A stretch of DNA of 64,000 bases from Thiomicrorhabdus sp041583835 (GCF_041583835.1 NZ_JBFHFC010000002.1:1-64000); one strand, 5' to 3'. Shown: positions 49,592-58,863, numbered from the stretch's first letter. Notes: a model not told the origin generated them from the letters alone. Numbers and translations: made by a program.

Positions 49592-50221
49592 TTATTTGAT
49601 GACTTCAATTTCAACACGACGGTTTTGTGCACGACCTTCTTTGGTTGAGTTAGTCGCTACCGGGCTAGTTTCACCCATACCTGCAGTTTCAATACGAGCA
49701 CCATCGATTTCTTTGCTTTCTAGGTAGGTTTTTACTGCAGCCGCACGTCGTTCAGATAGTCCTTGGTTATAAGCCTTAGTACCTGCCGAGTCAGTGTGAC
49801 CGGTTACTTTGATTTTTGTTTCTGGATGACGAGTCATGTAGTCAGCATAAATATCCAGCTCTTCTTTCGCCGCCGGTTTCAATTCAGACTTGTTGTTTTC
49901 AAAGAATCCGCGGAATGCAGCCGGAGCATCTTCTTTAACTTTTTCAACGACAGGTGCTGGTTTTGGCTCTGGAGCCGGTGCAACGACAGGAGCTGGTGCA
50001 GGAGCTGGTTTTGGCTCTTCCCAACCTTCACATTTCGCAATGGCCGTTTCTTTTGTCCAATCAATTGAACGTACGCAACCACCAAAATTGTCACGAACCA
50101 CATTGCCGTCTGAATCAACGGCATAAGCTGTTGTACCTTCACTCGCGATGACATCGGCGTGAGCCGGTGCAAATGCTGCCATTGAAATAATGGCGACTAA
50201 TGGGAGTAACTTCGTTTTCAT
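49592..50221 (-). CDS. OmpA-family peptidoglycan-associated outer-membrane protein
   Basis: The 209-residue protein has a signal peptide ending near APAHA, a short N-terminal region with two cysteines (GGCVRSIDW, AKCEGWEE), a Pro/Ala-rich linker (about 75-95) and a C-terminal OmpA domain (FFENNKSELKPAAKEELDIY; KVTGHTDSAGTKAYNQGLSERRA; RAQNRRVEIEVIK). The OmpA domain binds peptidoglycan. There is no beta-barrel domain, so it is probably periplasmic or held to the outer membrane by other means. This layout is common in sulfur oxidisers as an abundant envelope protein. Confidence 0.88.
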   Translation of the reverse strand: MKTKLLPLVAIISMAAFAPAHADVIASEGTTAYAVDSDGNVVRDNFGGCVRSIDWTKETAIAKCEGWEEPKPAPAPAPVVAPAPEPKPAPVVEKVKEDAPAAFRGFFENNKSELKPAAKEELDIYADYMTRHPETKIKVTGHTDSAGTKAYNQGLSERRAAAVKTYLESKEIDGARIETAGMGETSPVATNSTKEGRAQNRRVEIEVIK

Positions 50222-50366
50222 AGTTTTATTTCCTTAAATATTTTTAGAGTTGGGAAAAATCTACTTCCTCTCAGTCAAAATATAACATTTTTAAAATAGA
50301 GTTAGTAGGTTTTTTTACCTATTTACAGGCGAATTTCGATAGTTTATTTAAGGAGAATAAGTAATT

Positions 50367-50879
50367 TTATTCCGTAATATTGATTTCTTTAGGGCGAATG
50401 AATCGCAAAAGTTTGCCGTCACCGGAAGAAAGTTGATTCCAGTCGTCCGGTAATATGAAATGTGCCATGCTGGCGGTAGGAAATAAGTGGGTTTCGGATT
50501 CTTGAGTGGCACTATTCAGGAAATTAAACAGTCGTTCAAGCCCGGGGTTGTGGCCAATGATCATTAATCTTTCAACATTGGGAGCCTGGGCGAGGATGGT
50601 TTTTAATGTTTCGAGGTCAGCTAGGTAGAGTTCGTCGATAATTTGTGTTTCCGAGCCGCATTCCATGCAAATGCGTTTAAGCGTCTGTTGCGCCCTCACG
50701 GCCGGAGAGGTCAAAATAAGATCGGGAATAATTTTTTCCTGTTGCAGCCATTTTCCAACTTTAGAGGCATTTTTTTTGCCTTTGTTGGAAAGTGGGCGAT
50801 CGATATCTCGCAGGCTTTCATCTTTCCAGTCAGATTTTGCATGACGAAGAAGAATGAGTTCACGGAGTCGATTGGACAT
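50367..50879 (-). CDS. sixA: SixA-like phosphohistidine phosphatase
   Basis: The 170-residue histidine-phosphatase protein opens with LILLRHAKSDWKDESLRDIDRPLSNKG, with the catalytic RHA(K) His near residue 12, and has a second His in MIIGHNPGLERL. SixA removes phosphate from phosphohistidine in HPt domains or PTS proteins. The partner is not known here. It lies 40 bases after pyrE on the same strand. Confidence 0.85.
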   Translation of the reverse strand: MSNRLRELILLRHAKSDWKDESLRDIDRPLSNKGKKNASKVGKWLQQEKIIPDLILTSPAVRAQQTLKRICMECGSETQIIDELYLADLETLKTILAQAPNVERLMIIGHNPGLERLFNFLNSATQESETHLFPTASMAHFILPDDWNQLSSGDGKLLRFIRPKEINITE

Positions 50880-50918
50880 TTAGCTATCTTCTATGTTGTT
50901 GAAGTGGTTCAAAATCGC

Positions 50919-51557
50919 TCAGCCAATGCCGTATTGCTTACGGTACTCGACCATGGCATCCAGATAATGCTGCATTTCCGGTTTGGTATTCAGGTAATCG
51001 ATAATGTCGTTTAAACTGATGATGCTGACTACCGGAATGCCGAATTCGGCCTCCACTTCTTGAATTGCGGAAAGTTCGCCTTGCCCTTTTTCCATGCGAT
51101 CCAGAGCAATTAAAATACCGGCCGGTTTAGCGCCGTTAGCGGCGATGATGTCGATCGCTTCGCGGATTGCTGTACCTGCGGTGATGACGTCGTCAATGAT
51201 CAATACGTCACCTTCAAGCGGATGGCCGACAATGTTGCCGCCTTCGCCGTGATCCTTAGCTTCTTTGCGGTTAAACGCGTAAGCTTTGTCTATATTGTGG
51301 TTTAGCGCCAAGGCGACGCTGGTGGTTGCCGCCAGGGGAATACCTTTGTAGGCTGGTCCGAACAGAACATCGAATGAAATGCCGGATTCGGCTAACGCAT
51401 CGGCGTAACCTTTGGCAAGAGTAGCTAACTGGCCGCCGGTATTGAACAGGCCTGCATTGAAGAAATAGGGACTTTTTCGACCGGATTTAAGGGTGAATTC
51501 GCCTAGTTTTAAAACACCGGCTTGCATGACAAATTCGATAAACTGATTTTTATTCAT
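50919..51557 (-). CDS. pyrE: Orotate phosphoribosyltransferase
   Basis: The 212-residue enzyme makes OMP from orotate and PRPP in pyrimidine synthesis. The PRPP loop VLIIDDVITAGTAIREAIDI (about 118-137) and the opening LKSGRKSPYFFNAGLFNTGG are clear. The pathway's dihydroorotase gene (pyrC) is also in this window, at 58.9 kb. pyrE lies last in the conserved dut-algC-argB-pyrE order. Confidence 0.96.
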   Translation of the reverse strand: MNKNQFIEFVMQAGVLKLGEFTLKSGRKSPYFFNAGLFNTGGQLATLAKGYADALAESGISFDVLFGPAYKGIPLAATTSVALALNHNIDKAYAFNRKEAKDHGEGGNIVGHPLEGDVLIIDDVITAGTAIREAIDIIAANGAKPAGILIALDRMEKGQGELSAIQEVEAEFGIPVVSIISLNDIIDYLNTKPEMQHYLDAMVEYRKQYGIG

Positions 51558-51670
51558 TGAAAAGAGATTCTTTTTTAAAAGGTTTGCTTATCTTACTCTA
51601 TGCATTTTCTCACTCGCAAGCTTTTTGCCGGATGTTGTGACGAAATAAAAACGGTTTTGTTCGTTGACTT

Positions 51671-52510
51671 TTATGCTTCGGTAAAAGACTTTAAGGTACG
51701 AATCTCTTCCGACCAGATATCCGGATCGATGGTTTCCAAGGTCATGGGGATTTCGTCGATACGAGGATCCTGCATGATGTTTTTAAATGCTTCCCAGCCG
51801 ATTTCCCCGGCACCTAGGCTATGGTGGCGATCGAGTTTCTGCCCAAGCTTGGCTTTTGAATCGTTGATATGCATGCCTTTGAGGTATTCAAAGCCGACAA
51901 CGTTTTCAAAATCCTGCATTACGCCTTCGTAATCGTTTTTGAGGTCATAACCGGCCGCATAGGCGTGGCAGGTGTCGAAGCAGACGCCGACACGGGTTTT
52001 GTCTTCGACTTTGTCGATCAGATAAGCAAGCTGCTCGTGTTTGTAACCTAAATTGGAGCCTTGCCCTGCGGTGTTTTCAATCACGGCGGTGACGCCCTGG
52101 GTTTGATCCAGGGCAAAGTTGATCGATTCTGCGATGTAATCCATGCACTGTTGTTCGGAGATTTCGCGTAAATGGCTTCCTGGATGGAAATTCAGCAGGG
52201 TGATGCCGAGTTGTTGGCAGCGCTGTAATTCGTCGATGAACGCGTCTAATGATTTTTGACGTTTATCGATGTCTGGATGGCCAAGGTTAATCAAATAACT
52301 GTCGTGTGGAAGAATCTGTTTTGAACTGTAACCGTAACGTTCGCAATTGGCTTTGAAAAGTTCGATGCTTTGTTCGCTTAATGGCTTTGCGACCCATTGA
52401 CGTTGGTTCTTGGTAAATAAAGCAAAAGCGGTTGCCCCGATTTCATGCGCACGAATCGGTGCGTTTTCAACGCCACCGGCTGCGGATACGTGTGCTCCGA
52501 TGTATTTCAT
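51671..52510 (-). CDS. nfo: Endonuclease IV (apurinic/apyrimidinic endonuclease)
   Basis: The 279-residue TIM-barrel enzyme nicks DNA at abasic sites using three zinc ions. Motifs NFHPGSHL (about 109), VIENTAGQGSNLGY (about 140), CFDTCHAYAAGYDL (about 175), GMHINDSKAKLG and RHHSLGAGEIGWE are intact. The start at ATG 52510 (MKYIGAHVSAAGGVE) follows GGGAAA and matches the known N-terminus; upstream in-frame ATG and other starts add an unrelated stretch. It complements mutM in base-excision repair. Confidence 0.94.
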   Translation of the reverse strand: MKYIGAHVSAAGGVENAPIRAHEIGATAFALFTKNQRQWVAKPLSEQSIELFKANCERYGYSSKQILPHDSYLINLGHPDIDKRQKSLDAFIDELQRCQQLGITLLNFHPGSHLREISEQQCMDYIAESINFALDQTQGVTAVIENTAGQGSNLGYKHEQLAYLIDKVEDKTRVGVCFDTCHAYAAGYDLKNDYEGVMQDFENVVGFEYLKGMHINDSKAKLGQKLDRHHSLGAGEIGWEAFKNIMQDPRIDEIPMTLETIDPDIWSEEIRTLKSFTEA

Positions 52511-52661
52511 AAACATTTCCCGTGAATTTATGTTCAGTGTGTTAAAAGTTGGCACACTCCCTGCGTATGCCTTGGTAATTAGAAAGATATCTAATCTCAA
52601 GTAGACAAATTATTGACACCTCGGTATGTGAACCGTGGGATATGGCACAAGGAAGAAAAGT

Positions 52662-53168
52662 ATGGCGATTGATTTGAGAAAAGTCGAGCCTTTAGGGTCA
52701 AAAAGCGTGTTGTTGGAGCAGGCGATGCGCCGTCAACGCAACAATAATCTGTCGCAGAGCAAGAAAGATTTGCATAGCGATATGGATATGTCGGATATGG
52801 TGACTCCGGATTTTGAGTGGTTGAATGAAGATAAGACCGCAATCAAGAATCTGGTGGCGCAGATGGATGCCTCAATCGGCCAGATGGCGCAGCAGATGCG
52901 TGCTTTGGAAGAGCAGTCTAATAAGTCTCGCAGTATGGTCGAAAAAGAACAGCAATTGTTGTTCAAGCAGATCAGAACGTTGAACGGTTTGTTGAAGAAA
53001 CAGGTCGATATTTTTTCGTCGGTCGAGCGTCAAATGTCCAACATTGAGATTAAGCAGAATAATATCATTCCGCAAATCGGAATCGGATTGGTAGCCGGAT
53101 TGATGTCGGCTGTCACAATTTTGGCGACGGCACCGTGGATGACTGTGTTAATCGAACAAATCCGTTAA
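52662..53168 (+). CDS. Coiled-coil protein with C-terminal membrane helix
   Basis: The 168-residue product starts at ATG 52662 behind AAGGAAG. It has a basic N-terminus, an alpha-helical, Met/Gln-rich middle with heptads (DASIGQMAQQMRALEEQSNKS to about residue 125) and one C-terminal membrane helix (about 140-162), so it is a tail-anchored-like inner-membrane protein. No family is recognised. It lies 101 bases before the CysJ-like gene, with a terminator-like hairpin between, so the two may or may not be linked. Confidence 0.7.
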   Translation: MAIDLRKVEPLGSKSVLLEQAMRRQRNNNLSQSKKDLHSDMDMSDMVTPDFEWLNEDKTAIKNLVAQMDASIGQMAQQMRALEEQSNKSRSMVEKEQQLLFKQIRTLNGLLKKQVDIFSSVERQMSNIEIKQNNIIPQIGIGLVAGLMSAVTILATAPWMTVLIEQIR

Positions 53169-53199
53169 GACGGACAAAACTTTTTCGGGCCTTAAATCG

Positions 53200-53222
53200 A
53201 ACAGGCCTGTCTTCCTGTTTTT
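53200..53222 (+). terminator. Possible weak terminator after the coiled-coil gene
   Basis: AACAGG and CCTGTT pair over six bases around an eight-base loop and end in T5. The stem is short. Confidence 0.45.
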
Positions 53223-53269
53223 GCATGCTAAAATGGGCTCACTTAAGCAAACTTGGGTGAGCCTTTTTC

Positions 53270-54361
53270 ATGCGTCTTATTGTTAAAAGTAATCAGAATT
53301 TAACTCCGCTTTGTGAAGACAAGGCAATCTATCATATAGTGTTAATTCCGGAGCCGGGAGAGCGATTGGAGTATCAGCCGGGAGACTGGTTGACGATTCA
53401 GGCGGCCAATCAGATGGAATGGGTAGAGCCATTGCTTGAATGTTTGGGCTTGACGGGTGACGAGTCTATCGAACTGAGAAGGGTGGGGAGCGTCAGTGCA
53501 CGAGAAGCGTTACACAAACATTTAGAAATTTCCCAGTTGAATCCCGCCATTTTAAATAAGTTGCAGCGCCAATATCAATTGGGGGATTGGGCGGATCGTC
53601 AGGCGATGATGGACTTCGCTTACGGACGCGATATTCTGGACTTGTTGGATGCATTTCCAAGTCTCGGATCGTTGGGGATTGAATTTCTAAATCTGTTGTC
53701 GCCTTTGGGCCCGCGTTATTATTCCATCGCATCGGCGATGGAAGCGGTGGGCAATGAGGTCCACTTGGTGGTTAAGCTCGTCAGCTATGTCAACGAACAC
53801 GTTTCATCCAGGGTTCATCTCGGTGTTGCCAGTTACGCAATCAGCCGTTTATCGGCCGGTGTCGAGGTCGAAGCGGAGTTCAAGCCGACGCCGACTTTCC
53901 AGTTGCCGGAAGAATCGGATATACCGATCGTGATGATCGGTGCGGGCACGGGGATCGCACCGTTTATCGGGTTCATGCAACATCGTGCTGCGAGCGATGC
54001 CAAGGGTGACAATTTTCTATTTTTCGGCGAAACCCATCAAGCCTGTTCGTTTTTGTTTGAAGATGCTTTGACGGCGTGGCAGGCACAGGACAAGCTGGCA
54101 TTGTTTACTGCGTTTTCAAGAGACCAGCAACAGAAGTACTATGTTCAAGATCGCATTTGGGAGCAACGTGAAGTTCTGTGGGATTTGATGCAGAAAGGCG
54201 GGCATATTTATATCTGTGGCAGTCAGCACGGGATGGCGAAAGATGTGACCGATACCTGGACGAAGATCATCGAGACCTTTGCCGGAATCGATCGCGATGC
54301 CGCGCAGCAGATGTGGCAGACATGGCGTAAAAGCAAACGCTTGCAGATGGATGTCTATTAA
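53270..54361 (+). CDS. CysJ-like FAD/NADPH reductase lacking a flavodoxin domain
   Basis: The 363-residue protein corresponds to the FAD- and NADPH-binding part of the sulfite reductase flavoprotein / cytochrome P450 reductase family. The FAD motif RYYSIAS is at 149-155, the NADPH motif GAGTGIAPFIGFMQHR at 224-239 and the C-terminal KSKRLQMDVY matches CysJ tails. The flavodoxin-like FMN domain at the N-terminus of CysJ is absent, and the protein starts directly in the FAD-binding barrel with the connecting helical domain. It probably passes electrons to a separate flavodoxin or ferredoxin, but the partner is not encoded next to it. Confidence 0.85.
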   Translation: MRLIVKSNQNLTPLCEDKAIYHIVLIPEPGERLEYQPGDWLTIQAANQMEWVEPLLECLGLTGDESIELRRVGSVSAREALHKHLEISQLNPAILNKLQRQYQLGDWADRQAMMDFAYGRDILDLLDAFPSLGSLGIEFLNLLSPLGPRYYSIASAMEAVGNEVHLVVKLVSYVNEHVSSRVHLGVASYAISRLSAGVEVEAEFKPTPTFQLPEESDIPIVMIGAGTGIAPFIGFMQHRAASDAKGDNFLFFGETHQACSFLFEDALTAWQAQDKLALFTAFSRDQQQKYYVQDRIWEQREVLWDLMQKGGHIYICGSQHGMAKDVTDTWTKIIETFAGIDRDAAQQMWQTWRKSKRLQMDVY

Positions 54362-54387
54362 GGCTTGTTGCCGTTACAGGGTGAAAT

Positions 54388-54411
54388 GTCGCAGTGAAGT
54401 TGAACTGCGAC
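54388..54411. repeat. Hairpin between convergent CysJ-like and ppx genes
   Basis: GTCGCAGT (54388-54395) and ACTGCGAC (54404-54411) form an 8-base perfect stem with an 8-base loop. No T run follows on either side, so its strength as a terminator is uncertain. Confidence 0.45.
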
Positions 54412-54422
54412 TTCAGCGTTTA

Positions 54423-55928
54423 TTATTCAAACGTCAATTTGAAACCGGCCGCATCCAATCGTTTGGCTTCTATTTCCAGATCTAGACGCGTCAAAGGATG
54501 TTGTTCCAGCCACTGATCTTCAAACTCAAGATGTAACTCTGTGTTATTTTCGATATACAAAATCGGCTTGATGATTTCAAAGTCGCGACCGCGATGGATT
54601 CTAACCGCTAATCTCAATAATACGGTCAAATACAATAGCTTTTGCGGCTCGATATCGATTTCGTCGTAGGCTTCCGAGATGAACTTGCCTCTATGGTTCA
54701 GTACCATGACGCTGAGCATCTGTTTTTCTTGTTGGTCGAATCCGGCCATTTCCGCTTGTGCGATCAGGTAAGCACTGTGATGACGGTAACGTTTGTAACT
54801 GATGGCGATACCGCATTCGTGTAATTTAGCCGCCCAGTCCAATAGTTTTTTGAAGTTGTATTCGGTATTGCGTAGTTGCCAGATGTTATGCGCCTGCTTG
54901 AAGAGCGCCATGGCGGTTTTTGAGACATGCTCGGCTTGTTGGGCATCGACACGCATCCATTTTTGCATGGCGGCGACGCTCAGCTCGCGGGCATCTTCTG
55001 CAAACAAACGGCCTAGCGTGTCAAACACAAGGCCTTCACGCAAAGCATTGGAGGAGACCTGCATTTGCTGGATGTTGAGTTCTTCAAATGTCGCGATCAG
55101 CACGGCCAGGCCCCCGGCCAGAACCGGACGTCGCTCGTCTTTAAGACCTTCCAACGTTAAGGTGTCGGCACTTTTGGCTTCAATAAGCGCATCACGCAAG
55201 CGATACATTCCGCTAAGAGTGATGCCGCCTTCGCTCCAATGGTTCGACTCAAGGATTTGACCGATGGACTTAATCGAACCGGAGGCGCCGATGGCCGTAT
55301 CCCAACCAAGTTTTTTCAGTTTGGCACGATGCGGGCGCAAGGTTAAACGGCAGGCGGAAATCGCCAAGTTCATATTGCTTTCGGTGATTTCGTTATTGGG
55401 GAAATGCGTTTGAGTAATGCTGACGCAACCCATTTCGGTGCTTGTCAGGTGGCTATGGGTAAAGCGTTTGCCGATAATGTATTCGGTACTACCGCCGCCG
55501 ATATCCATGACCAGGCGTTGCTCGTCATTGTTGGGCAGGCCGTGCGCGACTCCGAGATAGATCAGACGGGCTTCTTCCTGTCCTGCAATGATCTGAATAT
55601 TGTGTCCTAACGCTTTACTGGCCTGTTTTAGGAACTCTCGGCTATTGCGGGCGTTACGCAGCGTGTTGGTGCCAACGGCGCGGACATTTTGAGGGGGGAT
55701 GTTGTTGATTCGTTGACCGAAACGTTCCAGACAGGCAATTGCCTTGTTAAAGGCTTTTTCGCTGAGCTTGCCGTCGCTCTCAAGGCCGGCCCGTAAACGT
55801 ACCATTTCCTTGTGCTTGTCGATCACCTGCATCTGACCGTGTGCTTCACGGGCAATGATCATGTGAAAGCTGTTAGAGCCTAAGTCAATTGCGGCGTAGA
55901 GATCGTTGTCTTTTTCGTTGTCTGTCAT
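54423..55928 (-). CDS. ppx: Exopolyphosphatase / guanosine pentaphosphate phosphatase
   Basis: The 501-residue protein has the ASKHA-fold motifs AIDLGSNSFHMIIAREAHG (about 14-32) and VMDIGGGSTEYIIGKRF (about 139-155), and a C-terminal HD-like helical domain. Ppx releases phosphate from polyphosphate ends; GppA degrades pppGpp. The neighbour ppk favours Ppx. It lies 193 bases after ppk on the same strand. Confidence 0.9.
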   Translation of the reverse strand: MTDNEKDNDLYAAIDLGSNSFHMIIAREAHGQMQVIDKHKEMVRLRAGLESDGKLSEKAFNKAIACLERFGQRINNIPPQNVRAVGTNTLRNARNSREFLKQASKALGHNIQIIAGQEEARLIYLGVAHGLPNNDEQRLVMDIGGGSTEYIIGKRFTHSHLTSTEMGCVSITQTHFPNNEITESNMNLAISACRLTLRPHRAKLKKLGWDTAIGASGSIKSIGQILESNHWSEGGITLSGMYRLRDALIEAKSADTLTLEGLKDERRPVLAGGLAVLIATFEELNIQQMQVSSNALREGLVFDTLGRLFAEDARELSVAAMQKWMRVDAQQAEHVSKTAMALFKQAHNIWQLRNTEYNFKKLLDWAAKLHECGIAISYKRYRHHSAYLIAQAEMAGFDQQEKQMLSVMVLNHRGKFISEAYDEIDIEPQKLLYLTVLLRLAVRIHRGRDFEIIKPILYIENNTELHLEFEDQWLEQHPLTRLDLEIEAKRLDAAGFKLTFE

Positions 55929-56121
55929 TTTTGTACTGCAAACTTAGGGTGGATAACCGTCCCGAGGGGCAGGTCGCCACATTAAAATCTTCAAACATCG
56001 GGTTGTCTTGGCGTGTTGAGCGCCCGCATCACCCTCAAAAAGTGCTGATAGTTTACTCTTTTTTTAAGGTGACGGGCGATAAAACGGTTTTAAACTTCCT
56101 GGCGGAAAGGGGCGCGGGGAC
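55929..56121 (-). other. ppk-ppx intergenic region with long-range inverted repeat
   Basis: Within this 193-base gap CGCCCG (56021-56026) can pair with CGGGCG (56073-56078), and TCACC next to the first with GGTGA next to the second, around a long A/T-rich loop with T7. It might be an attenuator or mRNA-processing site between the two genes. No frame is seen. Confidence 0.35.
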
Positions 56122-58242
56122 TCAACTGCTATATTTTTCTATTAGAGCCTGTTGCGCACTAAAGGCAGGTGATCCGTTTGGCGTACGCTGGATGTAGGTG
56201 CCGTCCGGTTGCAATATCCAAGCATTGACGTTGTCTTCCAGGTAGATGGCCAAGCCTTCTGTATAGACTTGTTGAAAACAATTTTGATCCAAAATCGGAA
56301 AGCAGGTTTCTACGCGCGAGAATAGATTTCGTCCCATCCAGTCGGCGCTCGAACAGTATAGTTCCGGTTGTGCGCTATTGTTCTCAAAATAATAGACGCG
56401 ATGGTGTTCCAAAAAACGGCCAACGATGCTGGTGACTTTAATGTTTTCGGATAATCCCGGAATGCCTGGACGAAGGCTGCACATGCCTCGGATGATGAGG
56501 TCGATTTTAACACCCGCTTGAGAGGCTTCATACAAGGCGTCAATGATGCCTTGTTCCTGCAAACCGTTCATTTTGGCAATGATACGTGCCGATTTGCCTT
56601 GGCGAGCATGTTCAGCCTCGCGTTGTATGCGCTCGATCATTCCGGTTTGCAGGGTGAAAGGTGATTGCAGCAAGACTTCCAGGCCTTTACTTTCTCCCAG
56701 GCTGGTAAGCTGTTGGAAGATTTTGGAGGCATCGCGTCCGATCGCCGGGTTGGCGGTAAATAAGCCGAAATCGGTGTAGAAACGGGTAGTGATGTGGTGA
56801 TAGTTACCGGTTCCCAAGTGGGTGTAATGGCGCAATTTGTCGTTTTCACGGCGAACGATCAAAACCATCTTGGCGTGGGTTTTATAACCGACGACGCCAT
56901 ATACGACATGCACGCCGGCATCTTGCAAACGAGTGGCTTGCAGGATGTTGGTGTCTTCGTCGAAACGGGCGCGTAGTTCGATTACCGCGGTGACTTCCTT
57001 ACCGTTGCGGGCGGCTTTTTCCAATGCGTCAATGATGGCCGAGTTTTCACCGGTTCGATATAACGTCATGCGAATTGCAAGGACATCCGGATCCACTGCT
57101 GCCTGCTGCAAAAAATCGATCACCGGTGTGAAGGCGTCATAAGGGTGGTGAAGCAGCAGGTCTTTACGTTTAATACGGTCAAACAGGCTTTCGCTTTCCT
57201 TTTTGCGCTGGAACAGACGGAAGGTTTTGTTCGGCTTTGGTTTGTTGATCTGTTTCGGCGTATACGGAGGAAACAGCAGGTCGGCGCGGTTGACTAAATC
57301 CGGTACGGCATTCAAGCGGTGAAGGTTGACCGGGCCGTTGACCTGATAGAGTGCATCTTCGTTTAGGTTGAATTGATCCAGAAGGTAATCGACCATGTGT
57401 TTCGGACAGTTGTCCGCTACTTCCAAACGAATCGCACCGCCGTATTGACGGCCCGACAGTTCGCCTTTAAGTGCACGCATAATGTCTTCGACTTCTTCTT
57501 CGTCGATAAACAGGTTGGTGTTGCGGGTTACGCGAAATTGGTAACAGCCGGTAACCGTCATGCCCGGGAACAGCGTGGAAACATTGGCATGCAAAACCGA
57601 AGAGAGGAAGACAAAATCGTTTTCGCCGTCAGTCGCTTCACTCGGTAATTTAATTAGGCGAGGTAGCGAACGCGGTACTTGCACGACCGCCAGACCGTTA
57701 GAGCGGCCAAAAGCATCTTTGCCTTCCAAGGAGACGATGAAGTTTAAACTCTTGTTAAGAATTTTCGGAAACGGATGAGACGGATCAAGTCCCATCGGGC
57801 TGAGAACCGGGTGTAAAGAATCGATGAAGTAATTACGAATCCACTCTTTGTGTTGATCACTCCAGTGATTGCGGCGTAGAAAACGAATGTTTTCTTTTTC
57901 CAGGTCGGGAATTAAAACATTGTTTAGGGTGTGATATTGATCTTCTACGATTTCATGCGCCACTTCACCCAGCATGTCGATCGCTTCTTGAGGCACCATG
58001 TCATCCGGACGGGTACGGGCGTTAGGTTCGCAGCGCAGTTCATAAAGGCTTGCTAATCTAACTTCAAAGAATTCATCCATGTTGCTGCTGGAAATGCAGA
58101 GATACTTCAGGCGCTCCAATAATGGAATCTCAGGATTTTTGGCTTGGGCCAGGACACGACGATTGAATTCTAAAAGACTGCGTTCGCGGTTAATGTAGCG
58201 AGGGAAAGTTTCAGTCGTAATCGTCTCGTTGTCTGTTTGCAT
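56122..58242 (-). CDS. ppk: Polyphosphate kinase 1
   Basis: The 706-residue enzyme makes long-chain polyphosphate from ATP. The phosphorylated His is in YKTHAKMVLIVRRE (about 451) and the second active-site region in CSSADWMGRNLFSRVE (about 610). The N-terminal segment YINRERSLLEFNRRVLAQAKN is typical. Length matches E. coli Ppk. One CTGTCAT half-site lies upstream on the same strand, but its partner is missing, so PhoB control cannot be claimed. Confidence 0.95.
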   Translation of the reverse strand: MQTDNETITTETFPRYINRERSLLEFNRRVLAQAKNPEIPLLERLKYLCISSSNMDEFFEVRLASLYELRCEPNARTRPDDMVPQEAIDMLGEVAHEIVEDQYHTLNNVLIPDLEKENIRFLRRNHWSDQHKEWIRNYFIDSLHPVLSPMGLDPSHPFPKILNKSLNFIVSLEGKDAFGRSNGLAVVQVPRSLPRLIKLPSEATDGENDFVFLSSVLHANVSTLFPGMTVTGCYQFRVTRNTNLFIDEEEVEDIMRALKGELSGRQYGGAIRLEVADNCPKHMVDYLLDQFNLNEDALYQVNGPVNLHRLNAVPDLVNRADLLFPPYTPKQINKPKPNKTFRLFQRKKESESLFDRIKRKDLLLHHPYDAFTPVIDFLQQAAVDPDVLAIRMTLYRTGENSAIIDALEKAARNGKEVTAVIELRARFDEDTNILQATRLQDAGVHVVYGVVGYKTHAKMVLIVRRENDKLRHYTHLGTGNYHHITTRFYTDFGLFTANPAIGRDASKIFQQLTSLGESKGLEVLLQSPFTLQTGMIERIQREAEHARQGKSARIIAKMNGLQEQGIIDALYEASQAGVKIDLIIRGMCSLRPGIPGLSENIKVTSIVGRFLEHHRVYYFENNSAQPELYCSSADWMGRNLFSRVETCFPILDQNCFQQVYTEGLAIYLEDNVNAWILQPDGTYIQRTPNGSPAFSAQQALIEKYSS

Positions 58243-58369
58243 GGCCTTACCTTTGTTATGTTGAACTGAGTATTCGAGAGTATTAATGGCGCTTTCGAAA
58301 ATGAGTCTGATTATTGTAGACTATTTTGCCCGAAAAATATGACAGCGCCATGAAATTGAAGTGGGAATT

Positions 58370-58696
58370 TCATGGCGGCGATTCCCTCCGATCTTTAGAC
58401 TCTTTAGTAGCGGTTTCAACGCTTTCTTCATTATCGTCAGGTTGTTCCCGGCAGTCCGATTTTGAATGGCATCCGCAAGTTGGAACCGGGTCGACGCCGC
58501 CTGGATTGGCGGGATGACATCGGCCGATGCGCTTAACGGCAAGCCAGCTCCCGCAGAGTACACCGTGTTTTTGAATGGCTTCGATGGTGTAGCTGGAACA
58601 AGTGGGATAAAAGCGGCAGCGCGGTCCGAGTATGGGGCTGATAAATAACTGATAGAAGCGCACGATGCCAATAAGCAACCACTTGATCGGATTCAT
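58370..58696 (-). CDS. yidD: Membrane protein insertion efficiency factor YidD
   Basis: The 108-residue protein has the YidD core FYQLFISPILGPRCRFYPTCSSYTIEAI with its conserved cysteines, followed by GRCHPANPGGVDPVP. It assists YidC in membrane protein insertion. Beyond about residue 75 there is a charged, acidic and basic tail (NEESVETATKESKDRRESPP) that makes it longer than common YidD. It normally sits in the rpmH-rnpA-yidC cluster; here it stands upstream of ppk. Confidence 0.92.
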   Translation of the reverse strand: MNPIKWLLIGIVRFYQLFISPILGPRCRFYPTCSSYTIEAIQKHGVLCGSWLAVKRIGRCHPANPGGVDPVPTCGCHSKSDCREQPDDNEESVETATKESKDRRESPP

Positions 58697-58863
58697 AATT
58701 TGGCCTTGAACGGTTGAAGATAAAAAAGAGTGTTTTATTTTACCCGTGTCCCTGGGCTATTTGTAAAAAAAGACCCACCCGTGGAGAGGGTTTCAGGATA
58801 AAATAGCAGTCAATATTTGAGCTTAACGTGGCTTATAAACGGCCAAAAAGGAAGAGTGTTGTG

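Noticed and set aside
58339..58345. CTGTCAT half of a Pho box upstream of ppk (reverse strand)
   Set aside because: The base context matches one half-site exactly, but four bases further the second unit reads TTCGGGC, so no box is formed. One seven-base match is expected by chance.
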